This document shows positions 33,138 to 44,770 of a stretch of DNA of 64,000 bases, piece after piece. How positions within the stretch are numbered: the first letter of the stretch is position 1; every line of letters starts with the position of its first letter. Source of the stretch: Branchiostoma floridae (taxonomy: Eukaryota > Chordata > Leptocardii > Amphioxiformes > Branchiostomatidae); contig NC_049979.1 of assembly GCF_000003815.2 (NCBI RefSeq), positions 26,677,248-26,741,247 on the forward strand, in the 5' to 3' direction. The notes under the pieces were generated by a model, which was not told the origin of the DNA, made no database searches, and saw only the letters and a list, made by a program, of their open reading frames with translations. Both the position numbers and the translations under genes were made by a program.

Positions 33138-36100
33138 TTATGTAACACTACAGTGCTTGTGTTCATCCACTTCTTCATCAGTTATCTCTTCAGAATCATT
33201 GCTCTCTGTTTCCCAGTCAGACTCAGTACCACATTCTTCATCTTGTTCATCCTCCTTTTCGTCTGTAAAGAGTGCATCCTCCACTTCTTTATGTTCTTCA
33301 CCTTGGTTCACTATGACATGTACCTCTATTGGGGACTCTACAATGGTCACTTTCTTTGGTTTTACAGGCATTTGTGGGGGCTGGTCTTCCGCTGTTTTGC
33401 TTTTTTCCTCTGTTTCTTCTGTAGTTGTCTGAGGCATTGCTTCCTCTTTCAGGTCTTTGTCCTCTTCAACATCTCTTTCAAGTGTAACAGTCTCTTTGTT
33501 ACTTTCTTCATCAGTCTCTTCCTCCTTTTCCTTGTCAATGTCATCATCCGATTCCTCCTGGCCTCCCTTGTCTTTGTCTTCTTCCAGGTTTCTGTCTTCA
33601 CCCTTAGTAACTTCTTCCACTTCTTTCTCAAGTGCCTTTGCAATCATCTCATCTAAAATACAATTTGCTACGGTCTCTGTCTCATTGTCCCTGTCATCAT
33701 CATCGAATTCTTCTTGGCCTCTCTCCTCTTTTTCATCTTCTTCCCTTTCTTTGACATACGTAGCTTCATCTGCATATTGCAATAGGGTACTCATAGAAAG
33801 ACATGCGGGCGCACTGTTAATGCGTGACGGCATCTCTTCTGTAGAAGTGACCTCCGACCTTTCTGTATCCACCTCCCTGTCGTCTTCGAGGCTTTGTCCG
33901 CTGTCGTCTTCTTCCCGCTCTTCTACCTCTTCCACGCTTGGTAGAGACATCTCGAGCGAGAGGCCACGGTTTTCCAGCATCCACGCGGCAACTTTTAGCG
34001 CAGGGGGACCCCTCCTAATGAGGTCCTCATGAAAACTCTACAGGAAAAATCACATCATTGCTCACAGAGGTACTTAGCCTACCATCTGTAAAGAATTGTT
34101 TTACAAATCAAAATTATATACAAAAAATGATATACAGAAGTTTCAGCATAAAAGCCTAAACTACTTTTACTGCAAATGTGCTTGAGTTGTTGTTTACAAA
34201 TAATAGATATTGTGAAAGGGTGTCTTATTCAATGTGCACCATTTTCCCCTCCCTTTCCCTTGGTGATATCCGTTATACACATTATGATAAAACATTAAAA
34301 CAATAACACAAGACAGTGTTTTAAAATTTCAAAGCTTTAACTCTTTAGCATTGCGTTAAATGTAACATGCATGACTGTGTGCTTTATACAAAGGAGATTG
34401 TTCTAGTTTTGACAGTGCATATCCTGCATGATTGAAGTAGAAAATTTATCATTTGAGTAAGTACCTCCTCCAGATAGAAACCGGATTCATCCTTGCAGCA
34501 AGTGAGGAAATAAAAGTACAACAGGTATTTGCAATGAAGAAAACAGTAAATGTCATGATACCATTATGTGTGTAATATAACATATAATGAAAATGTTAAC
34601 AGGCACACTTTATTCAATCATGCCTGTCACAGTCATTAGTTAAACTACATGAATAATAATTATTGTATTATTCTTAATCATCTGTAGCCAAACACAGACA
34701 CGACACAATAAAGAAAGTGTAAATCTTAGAGTCACTTATTTAATAACACTTTGTCAAAGAGATAAAACACAGGAACAGTGGCAGTTGATCATGTACTTGC
34801 ACACTTTTGTCACAATGTTTCAATCACACCAGTACCTGTCACAGACGGGTAAATATTATGATAATCTTAATCATCTGTAGCCAAGCAAAGGCATGACACT
34901 ATTAAGAAATATTGAGTCATTTATTTCATAAGTCAAAGAGATAAAACACAGTTGCAACAGATAACACTAGTTGACCTTTATCCGCAGGGCAACATAAATT
35001 CGTTGTGGTTACCAACACGGTATTAAGAGATGTCAACTGGACGGACGATGGTTTCAAGTTGTAATATGTTCAAAATATCGTAGTTTGACACTCTCGTCTG
35101 TCGACCAAATACCCATCTCTGACAGCAACAGATATAGGTTACCCCGCGGATGAAGGCGAACTAGCATTACATGTATAATTATGTACTTGCCCAAATCAAA
35201 AAACAATAAAGGTCAAATCCACTATGTTAAATCCACTATCTTCACAAAGATGACTGAGACTTACAAAACTAGTGCACTGACAGGTAACTATAGGCTTTGG
35301 GTCTTAACTTTTCATTAACAAAGTATAAAATACTAGCACAACTCATATGACAAAATGTTAAACTTACCTGTGCTTTTCCTTTCCCTCTATCCCTGTTCTC
35401 CTTGTCACTGCCATTCCTCCCTCCTTCAAGTCTTTCATTCGTCTTCTCGAACGACTTCTCCCTCTGTGCAGCAGCCAATGGCCTCTGGGAGGGTTGTGCC
35501 AGGGGGTTGTTCCTGACGTCCACGGGTTTGGGAGGGGGGATGGGCTGATGGCGCAGTGGTCTGAGCTGCGGAGGGGCGCGGTGGATCACCATGCCGTTGA
35601 TTCTCTTCTGTGACTGGACAACGACGACAAAGATCCATCAACACAATGTCATTCATTTTCATTAACAGTTTGTAAATATAACGCTAGTTCATCTTTATTT
35701 GCAGGGAAACCTTTATCCGTTGTATACAATACCAGGGTATTTTGGCATATCAAGTCGACTGACGGTGGTCTCAAACTACAATATGTTGAACAAAAAAGCA
35801 ATTTGAAACCACCGTCCATCTACGTGATACCCCTAAATATCCTGCTTTTTAGGTACAACGGAATTAGGTTACCCCGCGAATAAAGGTGAGCTGGCGTTAG
35901 AGAGAGAGTCTAAATGAATGGGAAATTTTGTTTTGAAGTAACAGACAAAACAATTTACCTTTTTCTGTCCATCTTGGCCATCAGAACCTACAATGACAAA
36001 AAAAAACTGTCTTGAAGCAAATGCAGTCATGTTGAATGCTACTTAGTATATGCATCAGAGGAAACTTACAAATGTACATCAATTTATTGCATAACATAAC

Positions 36101-39100
36101 TTTTTCATGGATTGAGTATTATGATTTGTACCAATACATCATGTGAACTATGCAAATACATGTAATATGATGTTTGGTCATTGAGTAATGTTGGGGACAA
36201 CATTATCATTAGCTTTTTATATAATACAAATACAAGAAAGCGAGACAATGTACATTCAGTCAATATTAGAATCTTTGGAGAAATGCCTACAATATAAGAC
36301 AAGAAAGAAGAAAAGCAAAATGTTTCCACAACTGACCTCTGACAAGGTCGACCAAGATGGGCTTATATGGTGCACTGACGTAACTCTCAAGGTCATCCAT
36401 GATGGTGGCACCATACGTCTTCTTGTATACCTTCCTGATCAAGGGCATGTCAGCCTAGAAAAACAACAAAATTAATGCAAAGACGAAGAAGGACTTAATG
36501 GTCTATGGATGCCGCTGAAAATGTTGTGTCTCCATAGTTTGGACATTTTTGTATGCAGTAGCATATACAATAAACAAGATGACCTGTTATTTGCAATGAA
36601 CATCTAGACCTATATGACTGTACTTTGTTTGTAAAGCCAATAGTGTGATCATTGATTTTCAGATGATAAACCTTTTAAATTAGTATACAGTACAAGGCTT
36701 GGGTACACTGTGCAAGAATGTTTATACAGTAGGTGCTGATCACATAGGACCATCGCACAATCACAAACTGAGGGCACTGCTTGGACATTGTTGTGTATAT
36801 TTGATTTAAAAAATCCACAAAAAAGGCTGTCTAACACCATAGACCCTTGTCATTGATCGGTTTTGTCACAGCCTTCTTGAAAATTTTGCAACAAAATTGT
36901 ACAAAATGTACATCAGGGACTACCAAGAATGCAACAACGCAGTGATATTGAATGTTAGGGCTTGTGTACCCATTGCAATTCGAAAAAAGTTAAAGTAGGC
37001 TTGTCCTTGGTGCTGAAATGGATGTCTGTACAATATGTGAAGTGTACCATGCATGATAGGCAAATAGTTTGTCCTTCGGCAGGTAAAATATGTAAAAGTG
37101 TGCAGGCTATGTAACATGCAGGATTTACTTAATGTAAAAATCAAGAGGGAATATGGCTCAGAGCATAAATTTTTTCACAAAACAACATCCTGGACTATGT
37201 AGATTTTCCACTGTCAGGGCTCAAAATACTGGGGTTTTGTGCACCCAAAATTGGAGCTGTGCACCCAATTTTTTTCTGTGGGTGCACAGCAGGGTGCACC
37301 CAAATATTTTCATAGGCTTATGTACACGTATGTTAAGATGTCAGTATACTAAGTAAACACTATATTCTTGACATCTATGTGTTAGAAAGATAATAGAATG
37401 ACTGTCATAGTACTTCCGATTTCTGAAGAGCTCTGTTCAAATTACTAATTTAGTAGGTTTGCAATTAAGTTATTCTGATATTCTACTTTATTTTATGTGG
37501 TGCACCCAAAAATATTGTGGTGCACCCAATTTTCTAGACTGGGTGCACCTATTCCCAAAAATAAATTTCGAGCCCTGACTGTAGATTACAAGCACATATC
37601 ACAGGGCTTATCATTGACATGGCTAACGGTGTTTCAAAGGTATTTTTATCTTTTTAAATTAGCAATAGAGAACTCAAGATGACCTAGCCTGGGTACCATC
37701 CGGAAAGCAGTTTGCTCCAGTGTTAATCATACACTAAATACAGTCGCTTTTTGCTCTGATATTTATCATACACTATATATAGTTGCTTCACTGCTGTTCC
37801 GTCTGGGATCCTTGGCCACGTTAACATCTGGAATTGTCCAAATTTTGAGCGAATTAAGGAATGGGTTCAAGCGTTCGTTCGAACAAGCATTCCAACATCC
37901 GAAAGCCCTCCGTCTGCTTGCGGGAGGCCTGATATCATAGAACGAGCTCTCTAGAACCTATTCCTTAATTCGCTTATTAATTGACGTTATCACCAAATGG
38001 TTTGAAAGTGCAGGTCTCCAGACTTAGCAGAAGTGAACATATAATAGGAGCAAACTACTACTCGGATGGTACCCAGGCTAATGATGACCACAATGATACA
38101 ACAGTTACGACATACCTCTGCTCTAGTCATCAAGCACCTGATGAGGGTTGCCGCATCGCCTCGTGGCCGCATGGCGCGGTAGATTCTCTCCGCAAAGAAT
38201 TTGGGGCAGTAGAAAATGACTTTAACTTGAGTAGGGAATACAAAAGAGATCTCATATCAGTATGAAATAAAAAGAATGGTTCACCTTAATTGTGCCATTG
38301 GAGACAAGTTTTCCAAATTAGTAATAAAAAAATAAAGCCAATAATCAACTAATGTGCCTGAAGTGTTGGATAAAAAATACAATAATTACTCACTCAGTAC
38401 AACACATGATAATTGAATGATTTATTATTTCTCACCATAATAATAAGAACATAACTGAGAAATAAGTTTAATTATTTAAAAAAATTGGTTAATAATATGT
38501 ACGTCCTTACCAAGTGCCACCATTGCTACGAAAAACTCCCCCGAAAGCTCGTCTTTTAGGACGTCTAACATGTCAGTCTGTGCCAGCTGTCAATCAAAAC
38601 AAATGCATCACAAATACATCCTTGTACGTTGTAAACAAATTCCATGATTGTAAACACATCAGGGACAGGACAACATTAGGTTGTGTTACTCAATCTCACA
38701 CTGTCAGCTAGGGGCTTATTGTGGAAGGACTGCTGAAGCTTAATTTGGACTAAGGCTAAAGACAACCTACATGTGTATGGCACTTAACCCTATTCAGACT
38801 TGGGGGCGGGGGGGGGTGGGGGGGTTGGGCTAAAAGTGCCCGCGCCAACTTTGACCTCCTATACCTCCTAAACGGCTTGTGCTAGAACAACTAAACTTGG
38901 TGAGTTTTCCTAAAATATTGTTGGCAACAATTTAAAAAAAATTGGGTAAGTTTATGATTTTTCGTGTTGCCATGGCAACGGGTTTCTGAAAGGCAAATTT
39001 TACAAAAATCACTAATTTTGGTTTAAACAATGGGATTTTAAGATTTTCTTGCTAAACTAAACTTCTTTTCATATATCTTTAATATCTAACACATGTTAGT

Positions 39101-42100
39101 TAAATATTTATAATTAAATATTCATAAATTATGCTAATGAGATGACGTAATTGCTCAAAATCCAAGATGGCCGACAATATCATGATTTAAAGTATAACAA
39201 ACTTATTTTCACTCAGATTTCATTACTACGTGGTATTTTTTTACAGAAAACATTCATGTGAACGTTTTTAATCCATTTCCATGGGGTTTTAGCGTTATAT
39301 GTTTCAAAAAATGTATCTTGAAAAATTTAAGGTTCATAATCCAAGATGGCGGATAGCTAAACTACAGATGACGTCATTCTATGACGTCATTTTGACGTCG
39401 TTGCGTTGGCTTTTGACAACAGATGTCTTATAACACTTAAATATCAATGAGAAAACTTTATTGGTAATTTTTTGAATGAGATATTAAAGTATTATGGGAA
39501 TTCCCCGTTTTAGCCAAAAATATCAATTAATGACGTCATAATTACGTCATATTACGGCATAATGATATAAAAATTTCAGGAATTAGAAAACTCGATGAGC
39601 ATAAACCCCCCTGCAAATTTGGTGATCGTACAGTAAGCCGTTTTGAAAATACGAAGGGGGGGTCGAATGAGCCCCCCCCCCAGGCCAGGGAAGGCCCAAA
39701 AAGCCCAGTCTGGATAGGGTTAAATAATTATGTATGGTGGTAGCGAGTAAATATTTTTGGTGACTACATGTAGCTATAAAGTTCATGTAATAGATCTAAA
39801 TATATATACATTTAATTGGGTCGATTGTGAAAGTCATGATTAAGACTTTGAGTTTATGAAAAAATATGATTACAGCAATTGTTTGCCTTAACTTGAACAT
39901 CAATGTATGGCATGCAACTATAATCCTCAACAACTACTTTACATTTGGGACCACATAAACACTGCATTAACTACATATAATCATGAATATCATTCTGTAA
40001 ATATGTTTGGGACCGCATCTGTAAGCAGTGACACCTAGTGCTGCAGTGTTATGTAAACCAGTCAGAACTGCCCTGAGGAAGGTGACAGATGGTCACATAA
40101 ACGTTAACGAATAAAACATTCAGATATTGACAAGGAATTTTGTTAGAATTCTGTAAAATTATTAATGATCAATAATAAATAATTACCTTCTCATACTCTG
40201 TAAACGTAGCCCTGATGTGTGCATAGCTCTTGGTAGTGATGAGAGACATCAGCTTAGAGTCACTGTCTGTACTCCATCTGTCCTTCTCATTCTGGCAATC
40301 AGAAAATAGAAATGAATGAATGAAATAATAAAGGAACGCATGAAAAATTTTATTCTATTTTATGTGCATAGCTCTTTGTAGTGATGAGAGACATCAGTTT
40401 GGAGTCACTGTCTGTACTCCATCTGTCATTCTCATCCTGGTAACCAGAAAATAGGAATGAATGAATGAAATAATGAATGAATGCATAAAAGACATCATTT
40501 ATGTTCTTACAGCTACATGTATGACGTGTTAAGGTGATAATGCTTAAGTACAAACAAAGTGAAACAACAATGTGATATTTTACTAAAATCTATGATGACT
40601 GATGAATACCCTTAGACTAGTATGTATCAACAAGACTTAGTTCAACTTCTTCACATTTCTTGTTGTATCACAGTTTGGGGCAAAGTCTAAAAAATAGAAA
40701 CAAAAAGATAATCCCTACCTACCCACCCTATATTTTGTAAGGATTGAAATAAGAAACGCAACATTTTTTTACTAGGCTTTGCATTATCCGTCATCAGTTT
40801 TTCACTACCTTTATCTTGCACTGTACTTGTTACCTTAAAGTTTATAGTGTAAAAGGTATTATCCATTTTAGCATTGCATACAAGTAATATTTGTCCTGAC
40901 CTCATATAACTCCTGAGCGTCTTGTCTGGCCAGGTCCTCGTCCACCTGGTTACTTTCATCCCTGTCACCTGCCAGCAGCCCCAGCAGCAGGTCCTGCAGC
41001 TGCCCAGCTGTCTCACTACGCACATCGTCTTCCAGGTTATTCAGGTGCTCTGGAGGATACCACCAATGTTAGGGGCAAGGTAAAATAAAATCTATGAAGA
41101 AACATAATACAACTCAACTTTATCAGCTCTTGACATAATACCATTACAATAATTGTACATTGCACTGCACTTCAGCCAATAACAACAATTGCTGCTTTTC
41201 GTTTTTAACATATGTTTAGTTGCTTCATTTGTTTACTAGACTATGTTTGTTTTCATTTGTTTGTTCATTCATTCATTCATTCAGAACATTCAAACACCAG
41301 TCTGCTATAATGATTTTTGGAGATTTTAAAACTTCAAAGCAATTTCTAAAATCCTAGAAGACCAACACAGGAGAGAAAATTTTGAGTACAAGGTTATTTA
41401 AAGAGATGTAACCCCCCCTCCCCCGCCAAAAAATGAACGTAGCATCAGTAATCCTGAGTTATACACACTTCAGATGTTTAGTACTGGTGTTCAAGACAAT
41501 CTTGAGAAGGCCTCTATAACAACTTTCTTATATGGTGGTATTATGAGAGTTGATATTATTACATAACAGTCCAAGGGAAGAATTTCAGTATAAAAAACAA
41601 CATTTTACACAGTAGCAAACATTAAGAACAGCAGCTATTTTCCATTTTGTACTCTTTCTTTTACTGATCAGATATCATTGCATTTCTATTTGTTGACAAC
41701 AAAATAGAATAACTTACCGTCTCTGTAAGCCTTCTTAATCTGCTCCAAAGCCTATGTATGACATAAAAAAATCAGTCTTAATATATTATACACAATCCTT
41801 CAATAATCTAAAGCAAATCAATTTACAAACGTCTGTATTGTCTAAAACAAAACTGTACAACAGCAACGTTATATGAAAAAAAGATTAATAAAATATCTCA
41901 ATGCAGCTCTATAGTGCAAAATTAAAAGATTCTAATCTGTCAAATCTCCAAACATACCCTATTGTTCCTTGTGCACAAAATTTCAATCAGGGTGGCCTCT
42001 GCTGAGGGTGATCCCTGCAGAAAAATTGAAAAAAAATCATTTGTAATATTAGACCAATGAAAACTTATAGAAAAGAAACAGTAAGAATAATTTGAATACA

Positions 42101-44180
42101 TACTTAGGCCATGTTGATTCGATCATAAGGATGACATCCTCTGGGAACCCACAACTAATCCAAATGAGCATTTGCCTTCTTTATGCAATGCAAATAGCCA
42201 GGGAGTATGACTGAGCATGGTATACTGAACAATAGACTCATTAATTTGTTTTTTTTTTACATCTTCTTTGACCGCAAAATTGATTGCAGCATTCTACGAC
42301 ATCAGCATCTATTCCCAATGTTTTTTGCAATTTACCGCATATACAAATGTACATGTAGCTGCTCATTCTAGTTTAAATTACTTTTGACACACTCATTACT
42401 TTGTTCAAAGGCAGGAACAGAAAAAAGATAGCAGGAGAGTACACAATGTGGACATCTTTAGAATAACTCTGGATAAAGGTAGAAAGCTATTCATGTATGT
42501 ACCTTCAGCGCATCGTGTACTGTCATGGCATCAAACTTCTCTCTTTCCACCAGGAGAGCATCGATCACCGGAGCGAAGTCATCACTCAGCTGGGACTTCA
42601 AGTCCTCAGACAACTCCTGCAATGCCATTGTTATTGCAAGTTATTGTTACTGCCGAAAACTCTCCCTTTGCAGCCAAAATACAGATAAAGGCATTTGTAA
42701 TGTCTTTGTCACTGTCCTTGGTGCTGAATCAAAGACAGAACTACATTGGGAAGAAGTTACTACTGCATCCACAGCTAGATTATCTCCAATTCTAGTTGTC
42801 ATAAGTGTGGTTCAACCAACAATCACATCAGTACATGGGCATGTTGTTGTTATCGTTATTGGTTATTGGGAGGGCCGACTACTCTCTCTTCACAGCTAGG
42901 GGCCGAATAGTGAGAAGCTTACGATAGGCAGGGCTAAATCACATGGGCATGGAGCGGCTGCCATTCGGCGCTAACTTGATCAGGTGACCTCGATATGACA
43001 ATAATTACTCAAAGTCGCATAGGACTGCAGGTTTTGAACCGCTCACACTGGGAAGGACCCTTTTAATCTTTTTGATAAGTGTGGTGGGTTCTTTTATGTG
43101 CTCAATGTATGGCTCCCCTCAAACAAGGGACCTCCATTTAATGTGCTACAGTTATTTGAATGACAGCCTTGACCAAGGCTAGGTGCTCATTTAAACCTGA
43201 GTGAATTATGAAAAGTCATGCAAAGTGCCTTCCCAATGGCCCAAGATTGGTTGCATCAATGGCTTGTATTTGGCTCATAATCATAATCATAATTTGGCTC
43301 ATAGGTCTTGGGGACCTCTGGATTATGAGCCAAATATCCTGCCATTATGAAGCCATTTGATTTCAATAATCAACATGTTTTCAAACAACTGAAAAGATAC
43401 ATAATTATATGAAAACAGTTTTGAATGTCTAATCCTTGTCACTGTCCTTGGTGCTGAAATACAGACATTCATCAGGGTGTATATTTTATACAAAGGTTCA
43501 TCGAATGATACCATTATGGCTGAAAGGGATACTTTTTGTCACATAAGCACTTTAACAGATGACAACCGACCTTGTCATAAAGCTCCCAGAACTTGGCCTT
43601 GGTCTCCTGACGTTGTCTGTAGGTACGCCGCACCAGTGTCTTGATGACTATGGATACTTCGTTTTGGCCTGATAGAACATAGGTCAAGAGTTCAATGTCA
43701 AGTGCAAGGCACATTTTAATGAAACAGTGTTAAGAAATTGCATGTATTGGTAAACCAAACAAAAAAAGCCTAACTTGCATTTCATTGTGTACATCTCTGT
43801 CTAGGCCATTAGCATACTGAATATAATGGACATTCATCATTCCTTTGTACAGTAACTGTTGATGGTCCTTGAAATATTTTCACAAAAATGCCCCTGAAGT
43901 TCCAGAGCAAGCTGCTATCTGCTATGAAGCCCAAACCTTTATGAAAAGCTGTCTACCACCAAAAAAAATCAAGACCATAGCATAGCCCGGACAAAAGACA
44001 CAAAACCAGGGGCACAGACACAATAAAACTAATAACCTCAATTTTTCATAGAGGTAACAAACACCAAATTTTGTTTGAAGATATTTGTACATGTATGTAG
44101 ATAATCAACTCACTCAAGCCCTTTGTGGCTTTGAATAGCATCCTGGAGTCTCTGTCAACATCATGTTGAGACAAATCAAC
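33138..44180 (-). CDS. Annexin with long acidic C-terminal tail
   Basis: Fourteen exons keep phase and encode at least 707 residues: 44180-44114, 43668-43571, 42616-42503, 42014-41958, 41751-41718, 41049-40901, 40291-40187, 38586-38511, 38219-38116, 36454-36337, 35987-35959, 35613-35368, 34491-34465 and 34037-33138. The first ATG exon is not identified, so the N-terminus is incomplete. Residues ~1-310 form four annexin repeats (SRMLFKATKGL, ATLIEILCTRNN, DSKLMSLITTKS, AATLIRCLMTRAE). The usual KGxGTDE loops read KGLSQNE, KGSPSAE, DRWSTDS and RPRGDAA, so calcium binding is probably weak or absent. Residues ~318-399 are Pro/Lys/Arg-rich, and ~430-707 are an extreme Glu/Asp-rich, likely disordered tail. 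Annexins normally end after repeat 4, so this extension is unusual. The gene lies head to tail with a second annexin and downstream of a CFAP97-like gene on the same strand. Confidence 0.87.
34610..34985. repeat. Diverged tandem duplication in an annexin intron
   Basis: Two ~190-bp copies share CTTAATCATCTGTAGCCAA, then GACAC, GAGTCA, TTATTT and GTCAAAGAGATAAAACACAG in the same order. Confidence 0.65.
34962..35168. mobile_element. MITE family B copy
   Basis: Terminal AACACTAGTTGACCTTTATC is opposed by GATGAAGGCGAACTAGCAT; the inner arms TTGACACTCTCGTCTGTCGA oppose the left half. Moderately diverged. Confidence 0.75.
35680..35899. mobile_element. MITE family B copy
   Basis: ACGCTAGTTCATCTTTATTT and AATAAAGGTGAGCTGGCGTT form the outer arms, with ATCAAGTCGACTGACGGTGG and CCACCGTCCATCTACGTGAT inside. 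Confidence 0.8.
37215..37577. mobile_element. hAT-like non-autonomous element with iterated GTGCACCCA
   Basis: The ends are CAGGGCTCAAAATA and its inverse (TTTCGAGCCCTG), the hAT-type CAGGG terminus. ACTGT is repeated directly on both sides. GTGCACCCA or its complement occurs about seven times near the two ends. Non-coding. Confidence 0.65.
37685..38080. mobile_element. MITE family F, host of a nested element
   Basis: TAGCCTGGGTACCATCCG at the left is inverted at the right as CGGATGGTACCCAGGCTA, 18 bp perfect. Its middle contains a second TIR element (37849-37973). Confidence 0.75.
37849..37973. mobile_element. MITE family E nested in family F
   Basis: GCGAATTAAGGAATGGGTTC at the left opposes GAACCTATTCCTTAATTCGC at the right (one mismatch). 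~125 bp, non-coding. Confidence 0.75.
38784..39723. mobile_element. piggyBac-like non-autonomous element
   Basis: A TTAA duplication flanks a 932-bp body beginning CCCTATTCAGACTTGGG and ending CCCAGTCTGGATAGGG. TTAA targets plus a CCCT terminus are the piggyBac signature. No transposase frame remains. ATGACGTCAT-type words recur inside at 39369-39545. Confidence 0.7.
40060..40115. repeat. GAAGGTGACAGATGGTCAC stem-loop module
   Basis: CCTGAGGAAGGTGACAGATG, then GTCACATAAACGTT: a GTGAC/GTCAC hairpin shared almost exactly with 53516-53540. Confidence 0.55.
40361..40487 (-). pseudogene. Duplicated copy of an annexin repeat-3 exon
   Basis: This segment duplicates 40213-40345 at high identity, covering an intact acceptor (TTACCAG at 40437) and the first ~24 codons of the exon at 40291-40187 (DRWSTDSDSKLMSLITTKSY). 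Homology stops before the donor, and the frame reads into AHKIE and a TAA. If spliced in, it would truncate the protein in repeat 3. It is a recent partial exon duplication and most likely a silent pseudoexon. Confidence 0.8.
42113..42390. mobile_element. MITE family A, right end missing
   Basis: TTAGGCCATGTTGATTCGAT and AGGATGACATCCTCTGGGAA match the left terminus. The interior GCATTCTACGACATCAGCAT matches other copies. No right terminus found. Confidence 0.65.
42925..43260. repeat. Dispersed repeat with GTGTGGTGGGTTCTTTTATG
   Basis: AAGTGTGGTGGGTTCTT is shared with 19195-19212, and an inverted, diverged relative lies at about 61860-62015 (GAAAGAACCCACCACATG). The boundaries are unclear. 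Confidence 0.45.
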
Positions 44181-44438
44181 CTGAAACAGGAAGACATGTT
44201 TGTACGTCAGAAACAGAAAATACTGAGTTGTGCATTGTTAAATTGAAGACTCTAAAGCATTGAGATATCAGCGCAAAATAAAACTAAAAAGTAAGTCAGA
44301 GCAACAATGTTTCCTAAGAAGCTAAAATAACAAACTGGACTACATTAAGTTAAAAGCTGGTTACAGGCTGAAGGAAAGAGAGTTCTTGCCTGTATTGGCT
44401 TGAATGTCTGTTAAGTGTTTGTCCACAGTTCTTTTATA

Positions 44439-44471
44439 GTCAGTCAGTCTGAGTCAGTCAGTCAGTCAGTC
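44439..44471. repeat. (TCAG)n microsatellite
   Basis: About eight TCAG units with one interruption. Confidence 0.85.
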
Positions 44472-44770
44472 ATTATAACATTTGACTCAGCTCCAGAAGT
44501 GTCACATGCCTGCTTTTTGTTGTGTTTTCTCACGCCTTTTTCTCTAACTTCTCTACACAATGATTCCTTTTTCTCTCACGTATTCTGTTTCTTGGACAGT
44601 TTTTTTTCTCTGCCATTTTACAGTTCACAAAGTCTGATTCACAAGAGTTAAAAAAATGTAAAAAAACACCAAAAAAACAAAATGTAACATTTTGTAAAAT
44701 TGTCCAGTACAAAACAAGTCACTATTCTTTCAAACCATCTCTAACATGAAGCTTTTCTCTCATCTCTACC

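Noticed and set aside
33153-34032. Plus-strand Ser-rich and Phe-rich frames opposite the acidic annexin tail
   Set aside because: They are antisense shadows of the Glu/Asp-rich exon on the minus strand, which joins the annexin exons in phase.
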